Shown here one piece after another: positions 47,209 to 55,761 of a DNA stretch of 64,000 nt. The notes under the pieces are model-generated. The model made no database searches and was not told where the DNA came from. It saw only the letters and a program-made list of their open reading frames with translations. Origin of the DNA: Pontibacter pudoricolor (GTDB lineage Bacteria; Bacteroidota; Bacteroidia; Cytophagales; Hymenobacteraceae); contig NZ_CP048106.1 in NCBI RefSeq assembly GCF_010092985.1, positions 1,302,001 through 1,366,000 on the forward strand, written 5' to 3'. Position numbers and translations under genes: made by a program. Position 1 is the stretch's first letter, and every line of letters begins with the position of its first letter.

Positions 47209-47574
47209 CTATAGTCTGAAATTTTGATGCAGGATATAAGCTGCGAGTTCTTTATCCTTTATAGAGGAGCTATAGTGTACCAGGAAGTGCTTGTTAAGCA
47301 ACTTAAAGTCCCGGATATAACTATAGTAATTATAATTAGTAAGGTGGCTTAAATCAGGAAAAAGGAATTCATCGTTCTCAGAATCATCTTTTTTAACCTG
47401 AACTACCCGTAAATCAACTGTAGATTTTTTTAGACTATGCTGTCTTTGCGAGCGTGCTTGTACTGGAAGGCCTTCATTGTTAGCTTGTGCTATTACCGAT
47501 ACTACTATAGCGTAACCGCCTGTTAAATTAAAACAGGTTACGATAATTAGCAGTATGAATAATATTCGCTTCAC
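47209..47574 (-). CDS. Small exported hypothetical protein
   Basis: The 121-residue protein has a signal peptide (MKRILFILLIIVTCFNLTGG) and a polar, tyrosine-rich C-terminal half (LTNYNYYSYIRDFKLL) with no recognised domain. It lies upstream of the RND operon in the same direction but separated by about 350 bases, so co-transcription is uncertain. Confidence 0.5.
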   Translation of the reverse strand: MKRILFILLIIVTCFNLTGGYAIVVSVIAQANNEGLPVQARSQRQHSLKKSTVDLRVVQVKKDDSENDEFLFPDLSHLTNYNYYSYIRDFKLLNKHFLVHYSSSIKDKELAAYILHQNFRL

Positions 47575-47760
47575 AATTCCAGATTTTCAAGCACAAAATT
47601 AATTGTAAATTTACTAGGTATGCTTATTTCCCTGTAAATTATTTTTTAGCGCAGCAAAAATAGGAGTCTATACTTCGTATAGTTATATGTTTAACTGTAG
47701 ATAAGGCTTAAAAAGTAGTTTCAATAAGCGCTAGAAAAGCCGCCAAATCCCTGTGCAAAT

Positions 47761-47788
47761 GGTTCGATAATTCCATCCTTTGGTCTAC
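47761..47788 (+). repeat. Pre-terminator repeat box, copy 4
   Basis: Core GATAATTCCATCCTTTGGTC, with neighbouring sequence to about 47870 closely matching that after copy 1. Unlike the other copies it has no plus-strand gene upstream. Confidence 0.75.
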
Positions 47789-47800
47789 ATAGTAAAGCTT

Positions 47801-47837
47801 AAAAACCCGCTTATTTCATCAAATAAGCAGGTTCTTT
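47801..47837 (+). terminator. Terminator-like hairpin after repeat box
   Basis: CCCGCTTATTT pairs with AAATAAGCAGG with a mismatch; a short T-rich tail follows. It is a decayed version of the terminator at 21351. Confidence 0.5.
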
Positions 47838-47963
47838 GTTTTCAAAGTAACAGAAAGATAACAAAAAGTATATTTAGCATTGTTACTCTTATCCTTTTCG
47901 AACTATGACTTAAATAAATGAAGAGCATACTTATTATGCTTTTCATTTCGTACAAAAAGAATA

Positions 47964-48015
47964 TCCTATAACTAATAATCCCTCTACCACAATAGAGGGA
48001 TTATTAGTTATAGGA
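47964..48015. repeat. Perfect 22-base inverted repeat
   Basis: The left arm (47964-47985, ending AATCCCTCT) and right arm (47994-48015, starting AGAGGGATT) are perfectly complementary around an 8-base loop. There is no T tract, so it is not a standard terminator. Confidence 0.85.
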
Positions 48016-48091
48016 AGTATTAACTTATTACAAGTTTAGGAATGTGTCGGCACTTTTTTTATACTCACATTTGGTTGTTTATACACTTTCC

Positions 48092-48439
48092 TGGACTTGC
48101 AACAAAAAACCGGACAAAAGGTTAGGCAGCTAAATATTTGATGTTTAATAGTTGTTCTATTTGTATGGGAGTACGGTAGTCCAGGTTTGAGTGGAGTCTT
48201 TCCCTGTTATAGAAGACTTCCATGTATCCGAAGATCGCTCTTGCTACTGTCCTCTGATCTTCAGGTTCTTAAAGAAGCTTTCGACCACGGCATTGTCCCA
48301 ACTGTTGGTGCTGAGGCTCCTGCTGAGTTCTACGGCCATCAGTTTGAACGATTTGTCAGGCTTTCTTCGCTCTTGTGACATAATCTAAAGTTAACAATTT
48401 CTCACTTAACTATATGTCCGGGTTAAGGCAGCAACTCTA
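48092..48439 (-). mobile_element. MITE-like internal-deletion derivative of an IS3 element
   Basis: The minus strand starts an orfA (MSQERRKPDKSFKLMAVELS) and jumps within a few codons to the orfB end (NSWDNAVVESFFKNLK, then YMEVFYNRERLHSNLDYRTP and IEQLLNIKYLAA before the stop). Everything between is deleted. Imperfect terminal repeats, each with CCGGACA, lie at about 48092-48130 and 48400-48439. The element is about 348 bases and could only move with help from a full copy elsewhere. Confidence 0.75.
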
Positions 48440-49002
48440 GTCATGTAATACCCAAAATTTACTCGATCAAATTTACTCCATCCCCAGCAAACCTGTAGGG
48501 TAAGGAATCTCCTATTGTTTTATTGATTTGTTGAAGAAGCTGATTTACTTGCTTACCAAGCCAAATTTATCACTGACAGTATTTATACCTTTGTTAGCAA
48601 AAAATACTTCAGTAGAATAAACATAATTCTCTGTACATCTTATACTATAAGTAGTCCAGACCCAATTTATGTTCCTCTATAACACAGGAATATGACCTGC
48701 AAAAGAGTTACCATTAACTCTTAACTCCTCTAATTCTATCATTGTAACTTAACCTGTAGCCATTTAAAACTGATATGCAGGAACTACTCCACAGCAAACT
48801 ATAGCTACGATGTGTAACAGATACCCTTTCTAAACACCTGTAAAGTTCCTAACGCTCTTGTGCTGATAATAGACTTAGAGCTTGTGTGCGCCAAAAGTTT
48901 ATGCAGAGGGCAAATGACATCCTATAGTTTAGTAACCCTATTCTAAAAAAGATTCTTGTACAGAATCAGAAATATTGAAGGTATAGTCTAAAAGTTTCCT
49001 TT
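48440..49002. other. Intergenic region, nothing recognised
   Basis: About 560 A/T-rich bases before the phytase gene. I see no open frame of note, RNA motif or repeat beyond scattered CTATAG sites. Confidence 0.4.
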
Positions 49003-51396
49003 ATGTTAAGCCCCATCCCTAATAAGAGTAAAATTCAGCAGCTTTTTCACTATTTAGCCATCAGTCACTCTTTAGTGATTTTGTGTCTTTGTATGCAGGC
49101 AAATGGCCAGAGCGTTATAAATCCAAAATTCGTAACAAAGCCTGTAAAATACGATTCTGATGACCCTGCCATTTGGGTAAATAAACAAAATCCTTCAGAA
49201 AGCCTGGTAATTGGTACAGACAAGGGCTCTGATACAGATGGCGCACTCTATGTGTATGATTTGACTGGTAAGACAAAAACCGTCATCAGAAATTTAAAGC
49301 ACCCTAATAATGTAGATGTAGCATATGGAATGATTTTACAGGGCAAGAGTAAAGACTTAGTTGTTACAACAGAACGGAAAAGCCGAAAACTCAGAGTATT
49401 TTCTGCTCCAGACATGAATCCTATAGATAAAGGAGGAATCGCTTTGTTTGCCGGGGAAACTGGATCAGGAAGTGAACCTATGGGTATCGCTTTGTATGAA
49501 AGGGCATCAGATCGTAAAATCTACGCTATAGTCAGCCGAAAATCAGGGCCAACAAATGGCACTTACTTATGGCAGTATTTACTGGAAGACGATGGATCGG
49601 GAAATGTTAAAGGTACACTGGTAAGAAGGTTCGGTAACTATAGCGGGACCCAGGAAATAGAATCAGTTGCTATAGATGATGAGCTCGGGTATGTATACTG
49701 TTCTGATGAACGAAGAGGAGTTAGAAAATACTACGCTGACCCGGAGAAAGGAAATAAGGAACTTGCGCTTTTTGCGAACAAAGGGTTTGCTCGTGACCAG
49801 GAAGGCATTTCTATCTATAAAATAGATGATGGCACAGGCTATATACTTGTTTCAGATCAGGGAGCAGACGAGTTTCATATTTATAGCCGGGAAGGCACGG
49901 CCACAAACCCGCACAGCCACAAATTACTAAAAGTTGTAAAGGTAAGAGCAGATGCAAGCGATGGTTCAGAAATGATAAACTATAATTTGTCCCCCCAGTT
50001 TCCAAAAGGCTTATTCGTTGCAATGTCTACTGATAAAACATTTCACTTTTATAGATGGGAGGATATTGCAGGAACAAGTTTAAAAATTCGGCCCTCCAAT
50101 ATTAGAAATATAAAGGCACCCGTTTTAGCTGCACCTCTACATAGGGCAACAAGGGTTTCAACAGCTCCAAAATTAACCTGGGTAGCTTCGGAGGGGGCAG
50201 GTTCCTATCATGTACAAGTCGCAGCTGCGTCTGATTTTAAAAGTATAATTTATGAGCAGGGCGGTCTTACGAAAACAACCCTCCCGATAAAAGGCTTAAC
50301 GGAGGGGAAAACATATTTCTGGCGTGTAAGAGCTTTAAATGGAATTAATAACAGTAGTTGGTCTGTAAGCTGGAGCTTTACAACTATAGATAAAACAGCA
50401 CCAAGGGTCTATAGTATAAACCGTCAGTCCCCGATCTCCGAAATAACCGGAGCAAAAACGGTCAGCTTCAGAGCTACGTTTTCGGAAGTGGTAACTAATG
50501 TGGGTGTTACCGATTTTATACCTGTATTCAAGGACAATGTTACCGGAAATATAGTTTCCGTTTCAGCAGTTGGCGCAAGCAGAACCTTATACGATATAAC
50601 TATCGCTAACATTACGGGTAAAGGAACTATACGCCTGGATTTAAAAAATACAGAAACGGGAATAGCTGATGCAGCAGGCAATAGTATTAGTTCTGGTTTC
50701 AGTTCTGGCCAGTTGTATCGTATACAGCCAGTTCCACCAACTATAACTATAAACTCTCCTACAAACAATATATCTTTTACAGCTCCGGCAACTATAACAT
50801 TAAAAGCTACAGCTTCCGATTCTGATGGCGCAGTAGCTAAAGTGGAATTCTTTAGCGGGGCTATAAAGCTGGGCGAAGATGTGACTTCACCTTATAGTTA
50901 TACCTGGAATAATGTAGGAGCAGGCAAGTATACTGTATCAACTATAGCCACCGATAATTCAGGACTGAGATCCACTTCAAAGGCCATTTCAATTACTGTT
51001 TTAACAAGCATTACCTATCAATTGACTAACCGTATTGCAGGTTCTGCAGGTGATAGTGTGGTTCATGTAAACGAAAATTCCTCTACTTCAATTGCAACTC
51101 CCGATAAATCACTTACAGAGCCTGAGGAACAAGATCTGGAATTATATTCTTATCCCAATCCTTTTGTAGAAAAAGTTAAAATCAGCTTTACTTCCGCAGA
51201 ATCACAGCCGTTGAGTCTGTTTATATATGATATGAAAGGCAGATTGGTTACTACCCTATTCCAAGGCCAGGTGGATGAAAAAACAAGTTATACTTTTGAA
51301 TGGGCTCCTAACCTGGAACATGCATCAGGAATATATATACTTAAACTGCAGGCTAGCAACTATAGTCAAAACAGGAAAATTGTGCTTAATAAGTAG
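49003..51396 (+). CDS. T9SS-exported beta-propeller phytase
   Basis: The 797-residue protein has a signal peptide to about 36. The 3-phytase (BPP) propeller (about 40-350) shows the family's Ca-binding and active-site strands: KYDSDDPAIWVN, LVIGTDKGSDTDGALYVYDL, NNVDVAYG, DQEGISIYKI and LVSDQGADEFHIYSR. It should release phosphate from phytate outside the cell. A fibronectin-like domain, Ig-like domains (TINSPTNNISFTAPATITL) and a type A T9SS sorting tail (LYSYPNPFVEKVKISF...GIYILKLQAS) follow. No phosphate-uptake gene is adjacent. Confidence 0.9.
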   Translation: MLSPIPNKSKIQQLFHYLAISHSLVILCLCMQANGQSVINPKFVTKPVKYDSDDPAIWVNKQNPSESLVIGTDKGSDTDGALYVYDLTGKTKTVIRNLKHPNNVDVAYGMILQGKSKDLVVTTERKSRKLRVFSAPDMNPIDKGGIALFAGETGSGSEPMGIALYERASDRKIYAIVSRKSGPTNGTYLWQYLLEDDGSGNVKGTLVRRFGNYSGTQEIESVAIDDELGYVYCSDERRGVRKYYADPEKGNKELALFANKGFARDQEGISIYKIDDGTGYILVSDQGADEFHIYSREGTATNPHSHKLLKVVKVRADASDGSEMINYNLSPQFPKGLFVAMSTDKTFHFYRWEDIAGTSLKIRPSNIRNIKAPVLAAPLHRATRVSTAPKLTWVASEGAGSYHVQVAAASDFKSIIYEQGGLTKTTLPIKGLTEGKTYFWRVRALNGINNSSWSVSWSFTTIDKTAPRVYSINRQSPISEITGAKTVSFRATFSEVVTNVGVTDFIPVFKDNVTGNIVSVSAVGASRTLYDITIANITGKGTIRLDLKNTETGIADAAGNSISSGFSSGQLYRIQPVPPTITINSPTNNISFTAPATITLKATASDSDGAVAKVEFFSGAIKLGEDVTSPYSYTWNNVGAGKYTVSTIATDNSGLRSTSKAISITVLTSITYQLTNRIAGSAGDSVVHVNENSSTSIATPDKSLTEPEEQDLELYSYPNPFVEKVKISFTSAESQPLSLFIYDMKGRLVTTLFQGQVDEKTSYTFEWAPNLEHASGIYILKLQASNYSQNRKIVLNK

Positions 51397-51499
51397 ACCT
51401 CAATAACTTTTGCAGCAAAAATAACATGGTAATTTAAATCCTGCTGTACCAAATAGGGTAGATTTTCACAAGCCTTCAAGCATATGGCTGACTACACAC

Positions 51500-51910
51500 C
51501 TTGATCAGGTTTTTAAAAAGAAATTACATTTTAGGGAGCTGTTTGGTGCAGGTGGCCTTGGCTGGCAGGGTGTTTACTATCATTTTCCCAAATGGGCAGC
51601 AGACGGCAGCCTCAGGCGGGTATGGGTGGAGCTGTTGCGGGAAAAGCGCTTGCTGCTCTGCCTGTTTTCCGTACAGCTTGACGGCAGCCAGAGGGTGTGC
51701 AGAAACGGTGGGGAGTGCATTGGCTACCAAGCCAGGAAAGCCGCCAAAACCTGCAACAGCCTGTTTCTCTCGAACGATAGGGGCACGTTGCCGGCCTGTT
51801 CCTGGCTCGACAGCTTTAAGGCACAACTGATCAGGTTCGAGACAAAAGCCAGCAACTGGATGGCTCTCCATTTCCTGACTTTGACAGGGCTGTTTATCAG
51901 AAAAATAAAA
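51500..51910 (+). mobile_element. IS5-family transposase relic
   Basis: The frame reads GWQGVYYHFPKWAADGSLRR, then SVQLDGSQRVCRNGGECIGY and QARKAAKTCNSLFLSNDRG. It then jumps to SWLDSFKAQLIRFETKASNW and MALHFLTLTGLFIRKI, the C-terminal end of the same family. The middle with most DDE residues is deleted and the N-terminus is also incomplete, so it is inactive. Confidence 0.75.
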
Positions 51911-52133
51911 AATCAGAGAAACCCTAAACGGGTTCCTGGATAAACTACTTGAAGCTAAGATAGATGCGCCGGTTGTGAAAACAACACCAAAAACACAACC
52001 TAGGTCTGCTACTAAAGCTACCTCTGGTGGTTCTATAGAGAATGAACTGAAAAAGTTAAAATCACTACTTGATGAAGGAGCCATCACGCAGCAGGAATAT
52101 GAAATAGCCAAAAAGAAGGTTTTAAATCAGTAG
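51909..52133 (+). pseudogene. SHOCT-domain protein fragment
   Basis: The open frame of 74 codons has no start codon. It reads LNGFLDKLLEAKIDAPVV, a Thr/Lys-rich linker and a C-terminal SHOCT motif (IENELKKLKSLLDEGAIT, then EYEIAKKKVL). The upstream part was apparently replaced by the adjacent IS5 relic. Confidence 0.65.
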
Positions 52134-52199
52134 CTCTGAGTCACGGACCCTACTTTATGATACCTTAATTTGGCAGGGTGGCTAAGTCCTTCTGAAAAC

Positions 52200-52227
52200 A
52201 GTTAAATAATTCAATCTTCTGGTTTAC
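52200..52227 (+). repeat. Pre-terminator repeat box, copy 5
   Basis: A diverged copy with AATAATTCAATCTTCTGG, 67 bases after the SHOCT fragment stop and just before a terminator. Confidence 0.6.
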
Positions 52228-52233
52228 TTAGAA

Positions 52234-52263
52234 AGAAAAGGCGATCTGACAATCGCCTTTTCT
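52234..52263 (+). terminator. Rho-independent terminator
   Basis: AGAAAAGGCGAT pairs with ATCGCCTTTTCT, followed by a T-rich tail. Confidence 0.85.
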
Positions 52264-52533
52264 TTTTCTCTCCCAAAACTGATACCTATGACTCTCTGAT
52301 TAACCTTTAGCACCCTTTTTACCCGAAAAAATATCTTACAGGCTATCAGCGGAAGAATCCCCCACACGCAAAAAAAGAATTAGATCCAGTATAGAGGAAG
52401 CAAGATCTGTTTATATGCACAACATACCGGTAAACAGATAATTCATATATTAGCATACATCTGTGCTAACAATGCTTAAATTGCACTTAAAACTATAAGG
52501 TGTTTTGCAGCACTAAAGGCTATTAAGAAACTC

Positions 52534-54027
52534 ATGGACCTGACTGAACCTAAAATCCCGGAAGCGCCAGCCCAAACCGGGCACCCGAAACAATTATACA
52601 TGCTGTTCTTCGCCGAAATGTGGGAGCGTTTCTCATTTTATGGCATGAAAGCACTGTTGCTTGCCTACATGGTAACGGAGCTAAAGTTTGATGAGCCGAA
52701 AGGCTATGCTATCCTGGGTTCATATGCAGCGCTTGTGTATACCATGCCCCTGTTCGGGGGTGTTATGGCCGATAAATACCTGGGCTACCGCAAGGCAGTA
52801 CTATATGGAGGTATCTTGATGAGTATTGGTCACCTGGTATTGGCTGTACCTGAGGACTGGAGCTTTTTTATCGGGATGGCTTTCATTATTTGTGGTAACG
52901 GCTTCTTTAAACCAAACATCTCCAGTCTGGTCGGTACTTTATATGCTGACAACGATCCACGCAAAGACAGCGGATTTTCTATTTTCTACATGGGCATCAA
53001 TATTGGGGCAGCACTCGGCGGATTACTTTGCGGGTATGTGGGGCAGCAAATCAACTGGCATTATGGCTTCGGCCTGGCCGGTATCTTCATGATCCTGGGG
53101 CTAGTAGTGTTTGTTATAGGCAGAAAATCGTTAAAAGAAAAAGGGCTTCCCCCTGACCCAGCTAAATTGAGCAAACCTATAGTTGCAGGCATCACAACCG
53201 AGGTTTTTATTTACGCGGGCTCTCTGCTAGTCATTCCGGTTATTGTAGCGCTGTTCCACCGCTATGAGCTTATGGACTTTATTATGTTTGGTCTGGGGGC
53301 TATTTCATTGGCTTACATCTTATACATTGCCTTCCAACTGGACCGTATTTCACGCAATAAACTGTTTGCTGCGCTGGTGCTTATTATTTTCTCAACGCTG
53401 TTCTGGGCTTTTTATGAGCAGAATGCCGGCTCGCTTAACCTGTTTGCCATGCGTAACGTGGACATGCACGTAGCGGGCATGGAACTGCCTGCACTGGCTG
53501 TAAATAACTTTTTGCCACCTGCCTGGGTTATAGTGCTCAGCTTCTTTTTTGCCTGGCTGTGGCCGGCTCTCAACCGCAGAGGCCTGGAGCCGTCAACTCC
53601 CTTAAAATTCGGATTATCCTTTGTACTGCTCGGGATGGGTTTCTGTACTTTTTATGCCGCAACTGTCTGGGGTGCCGAATCGGGATTAATCTCTTTACCT
53701 GCCTTTATCTTTGGGTACTTCTTTATCATCTGCGGAGAGCTTTGTATCTCACCAATTGGTCTGTCTATGGTAACAAAGCTGGCCCCGACCAAAATAGTGG
53801 CCATGATGATGGGTATCTGGTTTTTTGCCAGTGCCATTGGGGAGTTTCTGGCTGGTAAGATCGGCGCCCTGATGAGTGTTCCGGTAAACGTAGTTGACAA
53901 CCCGGTACTCTCGTTGCCTTATTATGCAGATATAATCAGTAAAATAGGAATTTATGCCATTGGTTTTGGCATACTGCTCATGCTGTTAGGACCACTAATC
54001 CGGAAATGGATGGTGGATGTCCGCTAG
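52534..54027 (+). CDS. POT-family proton/peptide symporter
   Basis: The 497-residue membrane protein with about 12-14 helices takes up di- and tripeptides with protons. Family signatures are visible: EMWERFSFYGMKALLLAYM with the ExxER proton motif in helix 1, the FYMGINIGAALGGLLCGYVG signature in helix 5, and FWAFYEQNAGSLNLFA in helix 7. A single-gene unit, with a repeat box and strong terminator downstream. Confidence 0.95.
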   Translation: MDLTEPKIPEAPAQTGHPKQLYMLFFAEMWERFSFYGMKALLLAYMVTELKFDEPKGYAILGSYAALVYTMPLFGGVMADKYLGYRKAVLYGGILMSIGHLVLAVPEDWSFFIGMAFIICGNGFFKPNISSLVGTLYADNDPRKDSGFSIFYMGINIGAALGGLLCGYVGQQINWHYGFGLAGIFMILGLVVFVIGRKSLKEKGLPPDPAKLSKPIVAGITTEVFIYAGSLLVIPVIVALFHRYELMDFIMFGLGAISLAYILYIAFQLDRISRNKLFAALVLIIFSTLFWAFYEQNAGSLNLFAMRNVDMHVAGMELPALAVNNFLPPAWVIVLSFFFAWLWPALNRRGLEPSTPLKFGLSFVLLGMGFCTFYAATVWGAESGLISLPAFIFGYFFIICGELCISPIGLSMVTKLAPTKIVAMMMGIWFFASAIGEFLAGKIGALMSVPVNVVDNPVLSLPYYADIISKIGIYAIGFGILLMLLGPLIRKWMVDVR

Positions 54028-54131
54028 GTTATCCTTTTCGGACAGGCAGCGTTTGTTTTCTAAGGTATCAGGTGGCAAACGCTCATTCAATTGTATGGTA
54101 CCAGAGCGAGAAACAAATCCATACTATAACA

Positions 54132-54158
54132 GGTCAATAATTCTATTCTTTGGCCTAT
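54132..54158 (+). repeat. Pre-terminator repeat box, copy 6
   Basis: AATAATTCTATTCTTTGG core, one base shorter than the other copies, 105 bases after the transporter stop and just before a terminator. Confidence 0.6.
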
Positions 54159-54162
54159 CTTC

Positions 54163-54198
54163 AAAAAGCCAATCCACTTCATATGGATTGGCTTTTTT
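54163..54198 (+). terminator. Terminator of the peptide transporter
   Basis: AAAAAGCCAATCCA pairs with TGGATTGGCTTTTTT, a strong stem with a T6 tail. Confidence 0.9.
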
Positions 54199-54453
54199 GT
54201 TCAATAAATCGCCCTTACAACTATAGGCTTTACATGCCGGTGAGGAGTTATCTGTAGCTTTGTAACTAATAAACAACTATCAGAAATATACTTCCACCCC
54301 GATCTTTACTTCCAAGTCAAGCGTCTCGTCAGGTAATGTGACATTTTAATATGATTGGTCCTTTCACAGCTTACCGGCACTTTTGGTATTCTCTAAAGTT
54401 CATCTTTTAAAGGCAATCTTACAGCTACTTTAAATTTCCATTTTAAAGTACAC

Positions 54454-55761
54454 TCAGCCTGAAAACCTGATCGAAAATAACGTCACCTCCTTCTCCTGAT
54501 CACTCTCCAGCGAGAATGTGAAGCCATGATTTATCAATATCTCCCTAATCATAGTTAAGCCAATCCCCTGCCCGTATTCTTTGGTGCTGAAAAAGGGCGT
54601 AAACAGCGATGCCCTTACACTTTCAGGTATGCCAGAGCCGGTGTCGGTTATAGTTAGCTGTGCGGGGTTCACCTGTGTGGCTATAGTTACCTCGCCGGTG
54701 TCGCCTATTGCTTCCATGGCGTTTTTGAGCACGTTTAGCAGTACCTGCTCCATTTGCTGCTGATCCAGGAGTACAACCAGTGGCTGCGGGGCCAGCTGAA
54801 GTGTACAGGCTATAGTTCGGCGCTGAAATTCAGGTTGCATAAGCAAAGCCAGGTTTCGGAGCAAGGCGTGCAGGTCGGTTGGTGTTTTTTTAGGTTTTGG
54901 CAGCCGTACTACGTTAGCGAAGTTGGCCATAAAGCGGCTCAGGTTGGTGTTACGGTCTATGGCTACCTGCAGGGCATTGTCAAAATCGTCGCGGTGGTCG
55001 TCGGCAAGTTGCGGGGCATAGTATTGCAGCGAACCCAGTATAGAATTTACCGCCCCTGCCGAGTTATTCACTTCATGCGACATCATCCGGATCACCTTCT
55101 CATAAGCCTGCCGCTCGTTCTGCAGTATCGCCTCGGTCAGTTCTTCTATCAGCACAAAGTAATGCTGAAAACCTCGGTCCAGGAAGTGGGCGCGGTGGCA
55201 GCGGTACGTGCGGATGCCATTTACCCGAAACGTGATAGAGCTACCCGTCTGTAGTTGTGTCAGCTGCTCGGCCCACACCTTTGGCAGTTGGCTAACGTGC
55301 TTGTCCAGCAAACTATCGGCAGGTTGTTGCAGGTATAGTTCGGCGGCCGGGTTTACGTGCTCCACCTGGTTATCAAAACCCAGCAGCAAAATACCAGCCG
55401 GCGATGCCTGTATGAGTTTCTCCAGAAAGTAATGCTTCTCGGCCTGCGCCACCCGCTCGTGCCGCAACTGGTCTATCATGCGGTTGTACACGTTTATCAG
55501 TTCGTCCAGCTCCTTCTGCCCCACCCCCATAAACTTGGTAGAGAAGTCTTTAGCCTTGATGGACTGAATGCCCGCGCGGATCAGGCTGAGCGGTTTAAAA
55601 AATGTACTGTATAGCTGTGTGGTAATAAAGATGGAACCAAATATGACCAACTCCATGCCCAGAAACAGATACACATTCTCTTTCAGGAGCAGGTAGGCCA
55701 TAACGGCCAGCAACAGATGCATGACCGCAGCAAAAAGTATAAACTTAGTCCTGAGACTCAT
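54454..55761 (-). CDS. NtrY-like sensor histidine kinase
   Basis: The 435-residue kinase (start at 55761, MSLRTKFILFAAV) has two N-terminal transmembrane helices. A HAMP-like segment (SIKAKDFSTKFMGVGQKELD), a PAS-like domain (QASPAGILLLGFDNQVEHVN) and a phosphoacceptor in MMSHEVNNSAGAVNSIL follow. The ATPase domain has NVLKNAMEAI, DTGSGIP and GQGIGLTMIREIL. It overlaps the end of the upstream response regulator gene by 17 bases and is its likely partner. Confidence 0.9.
   Translation of the reverse strand: MSLRTKFILFAAVMHLLLAVMAYLLLKENVYLFLGMELVIFGSIFITTQLYSTFFKPLSLIRAGIQSIKAKDFSTKFMGVGQKELDELINVYNRMIDQLRHERVAQAEKHYFLEKLIQASPAGILLLGFDNQVEHVNPAAELYLQQPADSLLDKHVSQLPKVWAEQLTQLQTGSSITFRVNGIRTYRCHRAHFLDRGFQHYFVLIEELTEAILQNERQAYEKVIRMMSHEVNNSAGAVNSILGSLQYYAPQLADDHRDDFDNALQVAIDRNTNLSRFMANFANVVRLPKPKKTPTDLHALLRNLALLMQPEFQRRTIACTLQLAPQPLVVLLDQQQMEQVLLNVLKNAMEAIGDTGEVTIATQVNPAQLTITDTGSGIPESVRASLFTPFFSTKEYGQGIGLTMIREILINHGFTFSLESDQEKEVTLFSIRFSG

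Noticed and set aside
51524..52111. 195-codon minus-strand open frame
   Set aside because: It is antisense to both the IS5 relic and the SHOCT fragment, which have recognisable protein sequence on the plus strand; no motif of its own.
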